The position numbers and the translations under genes are program-made. Below the pieces are notes generated by a model. The model saw only the letters and a list, made by a program, of their open reading frames with translations. It did not search any database and was not told the origin of the DNA. A stretch of 48,822 nucleotides of DNA from an uncultured Clostridia bacterium (GTDB lineage: Bacteria; Bacillota; Clostridia; Christensenellales; Aristaeellaceae): positions 1 through 48,822 of the forward strand of contig CAMFCQ010000011.1 of NCBI GenBank assembly GCA_945948915.1. The letters run 5' to 3'. How positions within the stretch are numbered: the first letter of the stretch is position 1; each line of letters begins with the position of its first letter. Shown one piece after another: positions 16,765 to 24,851 of the stretch.

Positions 16765-17289
16765 ATGGAAGTTGTCAAGGGCCCTGACTGCCGTGAGGAA
16801 GAGAGAATCAGCCGGCTAATAAAGACCTACGAAAAGGATCTGCTTCGCCTGTGCTGCGTGATGCTGAAGGATGCCGCAATGGCGGAGGACGCCGTGCAGG
16901 AGACCTTCATCAAGGCATACCGCAATCTGCGCGCGTTTCGCGGCGACAGCAGTGAAAAAACGTGGCTGATCCGCATTGCGATCAATGTCTGCAGGGACAT
17001 GCGGCGAACGGCATGGTTCCGCAATATCGGGCGCATGGTGAGCCTGAATGACGTGGAGCTTGCGCAGAAGCAGGAGCTGGACGTCAGCTCCGCGCTGATC
17101 GGCGAGATCATGCGGCTTCCGGAGAAATACAAGGAAGTCATTCTGCTGCACTATTACGAGGGATTGAACCAAAGCGAGATCGCCGGAATCCTGCGCGTGT
17201 CGCCAGCCACCGTTCACAGGCGGCTCATCAAGGCGCGCGCACTGCTCAAGGAATTGCTGGAAGGAGGAAACGGACTTGAAGCAGGATGA
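16765..17289 (+). CDS. ECF-type sigma factor (sigma-70 family)
   Basis: 174 residues; ATG at 16765 with AAGGAGGA upstream. Region 2 is clear (EKDLLRLCCVMLKDAAMAED, VQETFIKAYRNLRAFRG, TWLIRIAINVCRDMRR), as is region 4 (LPEKYKEVILLHYYEGLNQS, EIAGILRVSPATVHRRLIKA). It lacks regions 1 and 3, as ECF sigmas do. The anti-sigma-like gene overlaps its end by 14 bp, so expression is coupled. A CGTCTAAT at 16735-16742 resembles the -10 of ECF promoters and could be autoregulated, but I cannot see a convincing -35. It probably responds to envelope stress, as is common for this arrangement. Confidence 0.92.
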   Translation: MEVVKGPDCREEERISRLIKTYEKDLLRLCCVMLKDAAMAEDAVQETFIKAYRNLRAFRGDSSEKTWLIRIAINVCRDMRRTAWFRNIGRMVSLNDVELAQKQELDVSSALIGEIMRLPEKYKEVILLHYYEGLNQSEIAGILRVSPATVHRRLIKARALLKELLEGGNGLEAG

Positions 17290-18538
17290 AACCTATCGGA
17301 AGATCATCCGCAGGGAGATGGACGCGGCATTTGCCGGGCTGGATAGACGGCCCTCGCGTCACGACGCCATCATGCGCTGCATCAAAGGAGAAAGGAAGGT
17401 CGTGAGAAAGAAGACCTCGTTCGCGCTGGTGTGCGCGATTGTGCTGACGCTGGCGCTGGGCGGCATAGCCGTCGCCGCGGGGCTGGTGCGCCTGAGCCAC
17501 TTCAGCGATGTGCTGAAGGAGGATCAGCCGTGGGACGCCGAGCGCCTCTCCCGCGTCGATGCGCTCACGGTCGATCTCGGTCAGACCATCCATCTGACGA
17601 CGCCTGAGGTCGAGGGCGACGACACCGTGCGCGGCCGGATGCTTGCCGCGATGGGCGGACGCGCGTTCGATCTGACGATCGACGAGGTGTACTGCAACGG
17701 CAACAAGCTCTACTACACCTATTCCTTCACCTATGACGACAACCTCGTCTTTACCGGCGAGGGCAAGCCCAGCGGGTTTGACGCGTGGGACGTGGACTAC
17801 CCGGGTAAGAGGTGGGAGGACATTGCCTCGCTGGGCAACGCCCAGTACTGGGCTGACGAGGACGCCTGGTTCGCAGCGCATCCGCAGGACAGCTGGTTTG
17901 GCTCGCTGACGGCCAGCGTCGGCGACGGCGCAGACCTGGCCGACGGCACGAGTCTGCGCATCTGGGACAGTTGGATGGAGCGCGTGGATGCGCATACGAT
18001 GCGCGCCTTCTACGAGGTTGAGCTGCCCGAGGGCTGCGAGGTGGGCGAGAGCGTCGATATCGTGATGACGGTGATGTACGGCGGCGTGCTGAACTACGTG
18101 GACGCGGACGGCGTGCACTGGGCGCGCCTGACTCCGGCGGACAAACGCGGCATCCTCCGCGTGCCGGTGACGGTGCCGGTGACCGGCGGCGTGACGCGGC
18201 TGATGGGCGACATGGAGCCGAAGGAATACAACGCGCACGCACGGCTGCTGATTTCCGATTTCGACGTGACCGGCACGGTGACCATCGAGGCCGCAGAGGG
18301 CTGGAACAGCGATCTGGACGAGGAAAGCGGCGACTATGTATGCAGCTACATGCTCATCGCAGACGGCGAGGAAAAGGCGAACATCAACGGCAGCGTGAGC
18401 CCGATTGCCGAAAATGGCACCTATGAAATTGGGATGCGCTTCAACCTGCCCGCTTCGACGGAGCACATCACCCTGCGCCCGGTGCGCAGAATCAGCGGTG
18501 TGGTTGCGGACGGAAGCGAGGATATCGTGCTGAGATAA
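17276..18538 (+). CDS. DUF4179-like membrane protein, probable anti-sigma factor
   Basis: 420 residues from a TTG at 17276 with AAGGAGG 8 nt upstream, inside the end of the sigma gene. Residues 1-46 are cytosolic and basic; one membrane helix spans about 48-68; the remaining 350 residues are outside and rich in beta structure. This layout (ECF sigma, then a single-pass protein with a large external domain) matches Clostridial DUF4179-type anti-sigma factors. A classical zinc-binding ZAS motif is not seen, so the sigma-binding role is inferred from overlap and topology. The external domain would sense an envelope signal. Confidence 0.75.
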   Translation: MKQDETYRKIIRREMDAAFAGLDRRPSRHDAIMRCIKGERKVVRKKTSFALVCAIVLTLALGGIAVAAGLVRLSHFSDVLKEDQPWDAERLSRVDALTVDLGQTIHLTTPEVEGDDTVRGRMLAAMGGRAFDLTIDEVYCNGNKLYYTYSFTYDDNLVFTGEGKPSGFDAWDVDYPGKRWEDIASLGNAQYWADEDAWFAAHPQDSWFGSLTASVGDGADLADGTSLRIWDSWMERVDAHTMRAFYEVELPEGCEVGESVDIVMTVMYGGVLNYVDADGVHWARLTPADKRGILRVPVTVPVTGGVTRLMGDMEPKEYNAHARLLISDFDVTGTVTIEAAEGWNSDLDEESGDYVCSYMLIADGEEKANINGSVSPIAENGTYEIGMRFNLPASTEHITLRPVRRISGVVADGSEDIVLR

Positions 18539-18544
18539 ACCGAC

Positions 18545-18575
18545 GGGCGGCGCGAACCCATCGGGAGCGCCGCCC
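18545..18575 (+). other. Strong stem-loop between anti-sigma and secreted-protein genes
   Basis: GGGCGGCGC (18545-18553) pairs with GCGCCGCCC (18567-18575); CCC/GGG inside adds a second short stem. There is no T-run and the next ribosome site follows at once, so it is more likely a partial attenuator or RNA-processing site than a full terminator. Confidence 0.65.
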
Positions 18576-18595
18576 TGCTAAAGGGAGGAAACAAG

Positions 18596-19714
18596 ATGAA
18601 GAAGCTGCTTGGCATGGGGTTTTGCCTGCTGGCGCTGCTGCTTATGCTGATTTGCTCCGCAGCGTCCGCGCAGGAGTATGTGACGCTTGCTCAGCTGCGT
18701 GAGCAGATCAAGGCAGGATGGAATGAAACCTATTCGGCAAAGGGGCGCGAGGTCATCGCCGATGTGGAGGTGGCATGGTTCCCGGAGGAGGGGGATGTCT
18801 GCCCGCTTTTCAAGGTGGAGCCCTTCTCCATCGACGAGAAGGATGAGCGGCTTGATCCATGGCGTGAGCTGCCGCATAGCCAGATTTACGCGCTGCCGGA
18901 CAGACTCGTCATCGACGTGCTCGACGACTCAAGGTATCACCTGATCAGACTGGGCTCGTGGAACGGCAAATGGCTGCGTGATGAGTATTCCTACTATGAC
19001 GGAGAGCTGCCCGACCGGGAAGTGCAGGCGTGCGACGTCACTTGTGAGGAATTTCTCTCGATGGTTGAGGAGGATTTGCTCGAATTGACCGGACTTGCGC
19101 TTGAAGATATCCATGTTGACGAAATCAGCGTGTATGGTCCGAGCTACAAGGGGATAAAGTCGAACGGCGAATACAAGCGCGGCGATCAGCTGACGTTGGT
19201 CGGCGGGTATTCCCTGATCGCGCATCAGCTTGTCCACGGTATTCCGGTCCTCGGCACGAATGGAGCGGGGGATAAAGGGCGACTCCATTTCAGCTACTAT
19301 TTGCCCGAGTACCGTTATATGACGATCTGGACGGTCGCGGATCCCACGGAGTTGGTGGAAGACCTGCCGCTGCTCTCCTTCGATGGGTTCAAGACCGAGC
19401 TGGAAAAGCTGATTGACGCGGGCAAGCTGCGCGGCTTGAGCGCGATGCGCTTTGGCTACGCCACCTGCCTGGATGGCAAGGTATGGAAGCTTGTCCCGGT
19501 CTGGATGGTAACGTGCGGCTATACGGACGATCCGAACAGCGATAAAAACGTTCTGCCCTATCAGGAAGATGACGGAACCGTCGTTTGGCCGACGGGGTAT
19601 GGCGAACACTATTTCAGCGCTCAGACGGGAGAACTGCTGAAAACCTACCGGCTGAGTGCAGGCGAAGATGCGCTGCCCATGCCCCAAATCCTCACATGGT
19701 CTGATGTACGGTAA
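18596..19714 (+). CDS. Secreted hypothetical protein of the ECF locus
   Basis: 372 residues; ATG at 18596 with AAAGGGAGG upstream. Residues 1-25 are a signal peptide ending ASA, with no lipobox. The mature part is acidic, aromatic-rich and shows no repeats. The ending (DGKVWKLVPVWMVTCGY, then YFSAQTGEL) resembles PepSY/YycH-like beta modules found in envelope regulators, but the likeness is weak and I do not assign a family. Its place 57 bp after the anti-sigma gene suggests it is made under the same sigma factor and acts outside the membrane. Confidence 0.75.
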   Translation: MKKLLGMGFCLLALLLMLICSAASAQEYVTLAQLREQIKAGWNETYSAKGREVIADVEVAWFPEEGDVCPLFKVEPFSIDEKDERLDPWRELPHSQIYALPDRLVIDVLDDSRYHLIRLGSWNGKWLRDEYSYYDGELPDREVQACDVTCEEFLSMVEEDLLELTGLALEDIHVDEISVYGPSYKGIKSNGEYKRGDQLTLVGGYSLIAHQLVHGIPVLGTNGAGDKGRLHFSYYLPEYRYMTIWTVADPTELVEDLPLLSFDGFKTELEKLIDAGKLRGLSAMRFGYATCLDGKVWKLVPVWMVTCGYTDDPNSDKNVLPYQEDDGTVVWPTGYGEHYFSAQTGELLKTYRLSAGEDALPMPQILTWSDVR

Positions 19715-19739
19715 AGTGTCGCGAAAAAGAGGATATACA

Positions 19740-19779
19740 AGCAAGCCGCGCTGTCCCCGACGGGATGGCGCGGCTTGCT
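19740..19779. terminator. Hairpin between convergent genes, possible two-way terminator
   Basis: A 12-bp arm AGCAAGCCGCGC pairs with GCGCGGCTTGCT, with an inner GTCCC/GGGAT-like stem. T-runs are poor on both sides, so the function is inferred from position, 25 bp after one stop and 37 bp after the facing one. Confidence 0.5.
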
Positions 19780-19816
19780 GATGATGCAGGAAGATGCGAA
19801 GGCTGTGGGCGTCTTT

Positions 19817-22696
19817 TTACAGCAGGCCGGCCGCCCGAAGCTGACTGCGCAGGGTATCGGTCGCGTACTGCAGCGACGAGTAGTCGATCGGATAGATCGA
19901 CAGCAGCGTCTGCACCGCGCTGATGGCGGTGTTGATCTGCCGGCGCGTATCGTTGGTGATGTACGGCGAGGAGCCGACCAGCTGATACGCGGTGAGCGTC
20001 AGATTGTACGCGTCGTTGTAGAGCTCTTCCAGCTCCGAGGTCGTCTGCGAGGCCGTGTAGGCATCGTGCAGCTGGCAGATATGGTTCTCGATGTCCGCCT
20101 GGCTCTGCAGCGTCGCGAATTCGCCCAGGTATTTGCGGATCGTGCTGCCGTAGCTGCCGATGTATTCGTAGAGCGGATGGCCGCGCGGGATGAGCACGAT
20201 GCCGCGATTCTCCACGACGGAGCTGGAACAGTATTCCGTAGCCAGCAGGCCGGAATCCGTGCAGACGGAAACCTGCTTGTGCATGCTGCAGTAGGACGTG
20301 GGCACGCTGCCCTCATACCAGTAATCCGTGATCGTCTTGTAGCCGCTGACATCATTGTAGCATGCGTCGGTCGCCAGCTGGCCGCTGACGCCGCAGGTCG
20401 TTACGCGCACCAGGCCGTAGTCAGCCGGCGTGCCGTCGATGATCTCGCGGGAGTCGAGCTTTTTCGCCTTGTGGATCTTCTCCATAAAGCTCTGCCACAG
20501 CGGCGCGGCGGCGTTGCCGCCGGTGGCCTTGCTTGACAGCGCCTTGTAGTTGTCGTGACCGATCCACACGGAGGCGGAGTACCAGCCCGTCATGCCGGCG
20601 AAAAACACGCCCTTGCTGTCGGAGTTGGTGCCGGTCTTGCCGGCGACCACCTGAGAGGAGATCTTGGCCTTGGTGCCGGTACCGCTCTGTACGGCTTCCT
20701 TGAGCATATCCACAACCAGATACGCCGTGGAGGGCTTGAATACCTGATGGCGGTCCTGACGCTGACGCATATCGACGTAGACGTTGCCGTTGCTGTCCAG
20801 AATCCTGGAGAAGGAGAGCGGCTGCTGATACACGCCCTTGTTGGCGATGGTGCCGAAGGCGACGGCCATCTGCACCGGCGTGAGGCCGGAAGAGCCAAGC
20901 GCCAGACCGAACGGGTCGGCGTTGATGTTCCTGTCGTCAATGCCCATCAGATGCAGATAGTTGACCGCGCGGGACACACCGACGTAGCTCATCAGAATCT
21001 GCGCGGCAGAGGTGTTGTACGAATTGCGCAGCGCGCTTCTGAAGCTCTGCGGCCCCTTGTATCCGCCGCCGCCGTAGTTCTGCGGCCAGGAATCCTTGCC
21101 GGAGGAATCCTTCCAGCCGGAGATCGGTACGGGCATGTTGTAGGCGATGGAGGCGGGCGACGCGCCCAGGTCGATGGCCGGGGCGTAGACGGTCAGGGGC
21201 TTGATGGAGGAACCGACGGGCATGGTCATGTCGCTGGCCCGGTTGAGCGTCTTGCGGGCGGTCGGCTTATAGCGGCCGCCGACGATGGCCTTGAGCTCGC
21301 CCGTGCGGTAATCGTACACGCACGCCGCGGCCTGCGGCTGCTCAATCTCGGTGTAGGTGCCGTCCGCGTTGCGGGACTGATAGACCTTGTCGGACGGATC
21401 GCGCAGGCGGGGATAGTCGTCCCAGGTCGCCAGCGTGTTTTCCACGATTTCCTGAATCTCCGTATCCAGGCACAGGTAGACGCTGTAGCCGCCGGTGCGC
21501 AGCTCGTTTTCCATCGCGTAGCGGTTGGCGGAGGTGTCCTCCAGACCGTTGAGCGTGAGGAACGTGTCCACCACGTCGCTGATGGCATATTCGACATAGT
21601 GCGGATAGTCGTACATATCCGTCGATGCGGGCGAGGTTTCCAGCACGTTGGCCGTGGACCGGTCCAGCGCGGCCATGTATTCCTGCGTGGAGATCAGACC
21701 GTTTTCACGCATCTGGCGCAGCACATAGTCGGTGCGGTTGTTGGTGATATCGGCAGTGCTGCTGCCCTCGGTGTTGCGGGTGTAGAAGTTGCGGCGCGGG
21801 TTGTAGTAGTTGGGGCTGCGGGTCATGCCGGCGAGCATGGCGCATTCGCGCAGCGTCAGCTCGCCCAGCTCCTTGCCGAAATAGCCGTAGGCCGCGACTT
21901 TGACGCCGTAATAGCTGCCGCCCAGAAAGATGGTGTTGAGGTAGCTTTCCAGGATCTGCTCCTTGGTGTAGCGCGTCTCCAGCTCCATCGCCAGATACGC
22001 CTCCTGCAGCTTGCGCTTGTAGCTCTGCTCGCTGGAGAGAACCGTCTTCTTGATGAGCTGCTGGGTGATGGTGGAGCCGCCCTGCGAGGAGCTGGTGGTC
22101 AGGTTGGTCACCAGCGCGCCGACAATGCGCTTGACATCCACGCCGTTGTGCTCGTAAAAGCGCGCGTCCTCCACGGCGATGAACGCGTTTTGCAGCATCT
22201 CGGGGATCTCGTCGATGGAGACCATGACGCGGTCCTCGGTGCCCTTGTAGTCGGTGATCAGGTTGCCCTCGCTGTCATAGATGAAGGAGGTTTTGTCCTG
22301 CGCGCCGAGTGCGGCCAGATCGAGCGTCGGCGCGGTATCGACATACGCCTTGGCGATGCCGATCAGCGCGCCGGCCAGCGCCAGGCACGCGCACAGGATC
22401 AGAAGCGTGGACAGGCGGATGGTGGACACCAGCACGCTGAGCAGGAAGTTGGGCTGTTTGGTCCGGGGCTTGAAGATCGAGCGCGGATGATCGGAAGCAT
22501 CGTCATTTTTCTTCTTGCGCTTTTTCTCATCCGGCGAGCCGGAGACCGGCGCGGGCATGCGAGAGGTGCGCACTGGTGCAACCTTCTGCGTGCCGCTGTC
22601 CGGGCTGGATGAATCAAGCTCCCCGCCGGAGAGGAGCTCTTCCTCTGGCGGCGTCAGCGGAGCGTTTTTCGTTTTCTTGCTTGCGTCGTTGGGCAT
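19817..22696 (-). CDS. Class A penicillin-binding protein (PBP1A type)
   Basis: 959 residues; ATG at 22696 with AAGGAGGA upstream; a longer reading of 19 codons has no ribosome site. A charged cytosolic region (1-82, rich in K, S, P) precedes one membrane helix (about 84-113). The GT51 transglycosylase follows, with VEDARFYEHNG (catalytic E176) and QGGSTITQQL. The transpeptidase has SSIK (active-site S496, K499), NSYNTSAAQ and KTG (687-689). Beyond it lies a 200-residue tail with a Cys-rich segment (VTTCGVSG, DACYN, SYCSMH, EYCSS) and a helical end. It polymerises and cross-links peptidoglycan outside the membrane. The long tail with several cysteines is a variable feature of Clostridial PBP1A. 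Confidence 0.94.
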   Translation of the reverse strand: MPNDASKKTKNAPLTPPEEELLSGGELDSSSPDSGTQKVAPVRTSRMPAPVSGSPDEKKRKKKNDDASDHPRSIFKPRTKQPNFLLSVLVSTIRLSTLLILCACLALAGALIGIAKAYVDTAPTLDLAALGAQDKTSFIYDSEGNLITDYKGTEDRVMVSIDEIPEMLQNAFIAVEDARFYEHNGVDVKRIVGALVTNLTTSSSQGGSTITQQLIKKTVLSSEQSYKRKLQEAYLAMELETRYTKEQILESYLNTIFLGGSYYGVKVAAYGYFGKELGELTLRECAMLAGMTRSPNYYNPRRNFYTRNTEGSSTADITNNRTDYVLRQMRENGLISTQEYMAALDRSTANVLETSPASTDMYDYPHYVEYAISDVVDTFLTLNGLEDTSANRYAMENELRTGGYSVYLCLDTEIQEIVENTLATWDDYPRLRDPSDKVYQSRNADGTYTEIEQPQAAACVYDYRTGELKAIVGGRYKPTARKTLNRASDMTMPVGSSIKPLTVYAPAIDLGASPASIAYNMPVPISGWKDSSGKDSWPQNYGGGGYKGPQSFRSALRNSYNTSAAQILMSYVGVSRAVNYLHLMGIDDRNINADPFGLALGSSGLTPVQMAVAFGTIANKGVYQQPLSFSRILDSNGNVYVDMRQRQDRHQVFKPSTAYLVVDMLKEAVQSGTGTKAKISSQVVAGKTGTNSDSKGVFFAGMTGWYSASVWIGHDNYKALSSKATGGNAAAPLWQSFMEKIHKAKKLDSREIIDGTPADYGLVRVTTCGVSGQLATDACYNDVSGYKTITDYWYEGSVPTSYCSMHKQVSVCTDSGLLATEYCSSSVVENRGIVLIPRGHPLYEYIGSYGSTIRKYLGEFATLQSQADIENHICQLHDAYTASQTTSELEELYNDAYNLTLTAYQLVGSSPYITNDTRRQINTAISAVQTLLSIYPIDYSSLQYATDTLRSQLRAAGLL

Positions 22697-22727
22697 ACAG
22701 TTCCTCCTTGATGAGGGGTAGGGTGAT

Positions 22728-22756
22728 GGATATTCACAACAATTATACCACACAAT
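22728..22756 (+). promoter_or_regulatory. Possible sigma-E (sporulation) promoter of yunB
   Basis: GGATATT (22728-22734), 14-bp spacer, CACACAAT (22749-22756). This resembles the known sigma-E pattern (-35 with ATATT, -10 CATACAAT, spacer about 14). B. subtilis yunB is a sigma-E gene, which makes the match plausible. It overlaps the opposing PBP promoter. Confidence 0.4.
22742..22750 (-). promoter_or_regulatory. Extended -10 promoter of the PBP gene
   Basis: Minus strand TGGTATAAT (TG at 22750-22749, TATAAT 22747-22742). No good -35 is seen; an extended -10 often makes up for that. Confidence 0.55.
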
Positions 22757-22823
22757 CGGCCCCTCCGCATCACAAAAGCAAAAAAGCGGCGGGTTTTGAA
22801 TATAAGACGAAGGGAGGGATCAA

Positions 22824-23501
22824 ATGACTGCCGCTGAGATCAGAAAATATTCAAGGCGCGTCAGGAGGCGGCGCTTTCTGCGGCGCATGCTGCTGCTTGC
22901 GCTGCTGCTGCTGGCGCTCTTTCTGGCTGTCGATCGCAATTTCCGGCCGCTCGTCTTTTCGCTGGCGGAAGCGCGCTCAGCAGCCATGGCCTCGCAGGTG
23001 CTCTCCGGCGCGCTGGCGGAGGCGATTGAGGATGGCGTGACGTATGAGGAACTGATGAATGTGAAGATGGATCAAAACGGGCAGGTCGCGTTGCTCTCGG
23101 CCAACACTATGGCGATGAACCGCCTGGCGGCCCGGGCGGGCGACGCGGCGCTGCGCAGACTGAACAATATGAGCAGCGAACGCGTGACCGTGCCCCTGGG
23201 CGCGGTGCTGGGCACGACGCTCTTTTCCGGCAGTGGTCCGGGCGTGCCGGTGTCCATCGTGCCCATCGGATCGATTTTTACAGATTTCGCCACGGAATTC
23301 GAGGCATGCGGCATCAATCAGACGCGCCACAAGGTCTATCTGCAGGTGACGGCGAACATCAGGATCGTCATTCCCACCGGCGCGAAGACGACGAAGGTCT
23401 CCGCCAACATGCTCGTTGCGGAGTCGATCATCGTCGGCAGGGTGCCGGAAGGCTTTGTGGGGTACGATCTGACGGAAGAGGAGCTGAACATGGTGCCATG
23501 A
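22824..23501 (+). CDS. yunB: Sporulation protein YunB
   Basis: 225 residues, slightly shorter than B. subtilis YunB (about 254). ATG at 22824 with GGGAGG upstream. A very basic start (RRVRRRRFLRR) leads into one membrane helix (about 23-40). Then come AMASQVLSGALAEAI, KMDQNGQVALLSANTMAMNR, the VPLGAVLGTTLFSGSGPGVP glycine-rich stretch, and GINQTRHKVYLQVTANIRIV, all typical of the family. YunB is made in the mother cell and is needed for full spore formation; its biochemical role is unknown. Single gene, divergent from the PBP gene. Confidence 0.88.
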   Translation: MTAAEIRKYSRRVRRRRFLRRMLLLALLLLALFLAVDRNFRPLVFSLAEARSAAMASQVLSGALAEAIEDGVTYEELMNVKMDQNGQVALLSANTMAMNRLAARAGDAALRRLNNMSSERVTVPLGAVLGTTLFSGSGPGVPVSIVPIGSIFTDFATEFEACGINQTRHKVYLQVTANIRIVIPTGAKTTKVSANMLVAESIIVGRVPEGFVGYDLTEEELNMVP

Positions 23502-23635
23502 CGCCTGACATGCCGGGACTGATAAGGAGAAATGACGCCCAATGCAGCCAGTCTTTGAGATGCGTGTTCGTGTCTGATGACCGCATCATGGAGTCTGCGT
23601 GTTCATTTGGCAGGAGTCCATGAAATGACATAAAG

Positions 23636-23657
23636 ACGGCCGAAAGGCCGTTTTTTT
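23636..23657 (+). terminator. Intrinsic terminator upstream of spo0A
   Basis: ACGGCC-GAAA-GGCCGT followed by seven T. It lies 134 bp after the yunB stop; I find no credible gene between, so it probably ends the yunB transcript. Confidence 0.85.
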
Positions 23658-23733
23658 CGGTACAGCAGGCTTGCTCATGATGACCGGTTTGGTAGAAATT
23701 GTCTTCAGAATGCGATTTATGCTTCTAAGATCA

Positions 23734-23740
23734 TGACGAA
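23734..23740 (+). promoter_or_regulatory. Candidate Spo0A box
   Basis: TGACGAA matches the known 0A-box consensus TGNCGAA. It sits 46 bp upstream of the -35 of the spo0A promoter, where autoregulation would be expected. A 7-bp match is weak evidence. The rest of the 23502-23875 gap holds only the terminator and the promoter listed. Confidence 0.35.
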
Positions 23741-23785
23741 TTGCGTATGAATGGTAAAGAATTGGTGAGTATGCCGGATACTGTA

Positions 23786-23814
23786 TTTACATCACGACGA
23801 AGGCATGATAAGAT
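23786..23814 (+). promoter_or_regulatory. Likely promoter of spo0A
   Basis: TTTACA (23786-23791), 17-bp spacer, TAAGAT (23809-23814). It lies 61 bp before the start codon. No clear sigma-H promoter was found. Confidence 0.5.
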
Positions 23815-23875
23815 AATATCAAGATAGATACATATATCGAGAATTGTATGTTTGACTGGTGTGGGAGGAAGAAGA

Positions 23876-24658
23876 ATGGAAATCGTACGCGTCGTTGTGG
23901 CAGATGATAATGTACAGCTGAGAAACATGATCACGGAATACCTGAGCCAGCAGAGCGGCATGGAGATTGTCGGCGCAGCCGCAAACGGTCTGGAAACCAT
24001 CGAGCAGGTGCAGGAGAAGCAGCCGGATGTACTGATCTGTGATATGATTATGCCGCAGATGGACGGATATGGCGTGCTTGAGCGGCTTCTGGAGATGAAG
24101 CTTGAGAAGCAGCCGAAGGTGATTGCCCTGACGGCGCTGGGCAGGGACGATTTCATTTCCCGTGCGATCGATCTTGGCGTATGCTATTACATGGTGAAGC
24201 CGTTTGATTTCGCGATGCTTGCCCAGCGCATCTATGAGGCGGCGGGGGAAGAAGGGCGCGCGGATGCGCTGAACATGCGCATGCATCAGGAAAGCAGCGC
24301 CGGCGCGGACAACCTCGAGGAACGCATCGCCAACCTGTTCCTGACCGTCGGCATCCCCGCGCACATCAAGGGCTATCAGTTCCTGCGCGAGGCCGTGAAG
24401 ATGGTCATCGACAATCCCGACCTGATGAGCCGCATCACCAAGGAGCTCTACCCGGGCATCGCGCACCGCTTCGGCACGACGAGTAGCAAGGTGGAGCGCG
24501 CCATCCGCCACGCCATCGAGGTCGCCTGGAACCGCGGGCGCATCGAGGCGCTGGACGAGGCCTTCGGCAAGAACGTGTGCTCGCTGGACGACAAGCCGAC
24601 CAACGGCGAGTTCATCGCGCTGGTGAGCGACAGGCTGAGGATCAGGGAAAGCGCGTAA
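23876..24658 (+). CDS. spo0A: Sporulation master regulator Spo0A
   Basis: 260 residues (B. subtilis 267). ATG at 23876 with GGGAGGAAG upstream; a GTG 8 codons earlier is disfavoured. The receiver domain has the acidic pair D10/D11, phospho-acceptor D56 (LICDMIMPQMDG), the TALG threonine region and YMVKPFD lysine. A linker rich in S/A follows, then the Spo0A-specific DNA-binding domain (VGIPAHIKGYQFLREA, KELYPGIAHRFGTTSSKVER, AIRHAIEVAW). When phosphorylated it starts sporulation. The usual neighbour spoIVB is not present. The next gene downstream is a recombinase on AT-richer DNA, so the 3' side has been altered by insertion. Confidence 0.96.
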   Translation: MEIVRVVVADDNVQLRNMITEYLSQQSGMEIVGAAANGLETIEQVQEKQPDVLICDMIMPQMDGYGVLERLLEMKLEKQPKVIALTALGRDDFISRAIDLGVCYYMVKPFDFAMLAQRIYEAAGEEGRADALNMRMHQESSAGADNLEERIANLFLTVGIPAHIKGYQFLREAVKMVIDNPDLMSRITKELYPGIAHRFGTTSSKVERAIRHAIEVAWNRGRIEALDEAFGKNVCSLDDKPTNGEFIALVSDRLRIRESA

Positions 24659-24851
24659 TAGCTCAAAAAGTGGGATGTCGGGCAAGAAGGGGGAGTGAAT
24701 TCTTCTTTTAAAAACCAATAAAAATGACCATAATCCAATGAATTAAACGATATAAAACATACTGTTATTGGCCTTGGAATTGCTTTATCTCTCATAATTA
24801 AAAATCGGGCCGACGAAGAACCTGTTTGTCGGTTTGAGGGGGGAAAAGCTT
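24659..24851 (+). other. AT-rich junction between spo0A and the recombinase gene
   Basis: 193 bp without a gene and much richer in A/T than the flanks. A weak hairpin AAGAAG/CTTCTT followed by TTTTA may end the spo0A transcript. No convincing att repeat of the spo0A end is visible. This marks the left border of likely acquired DNA. Confidence 0.55.
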
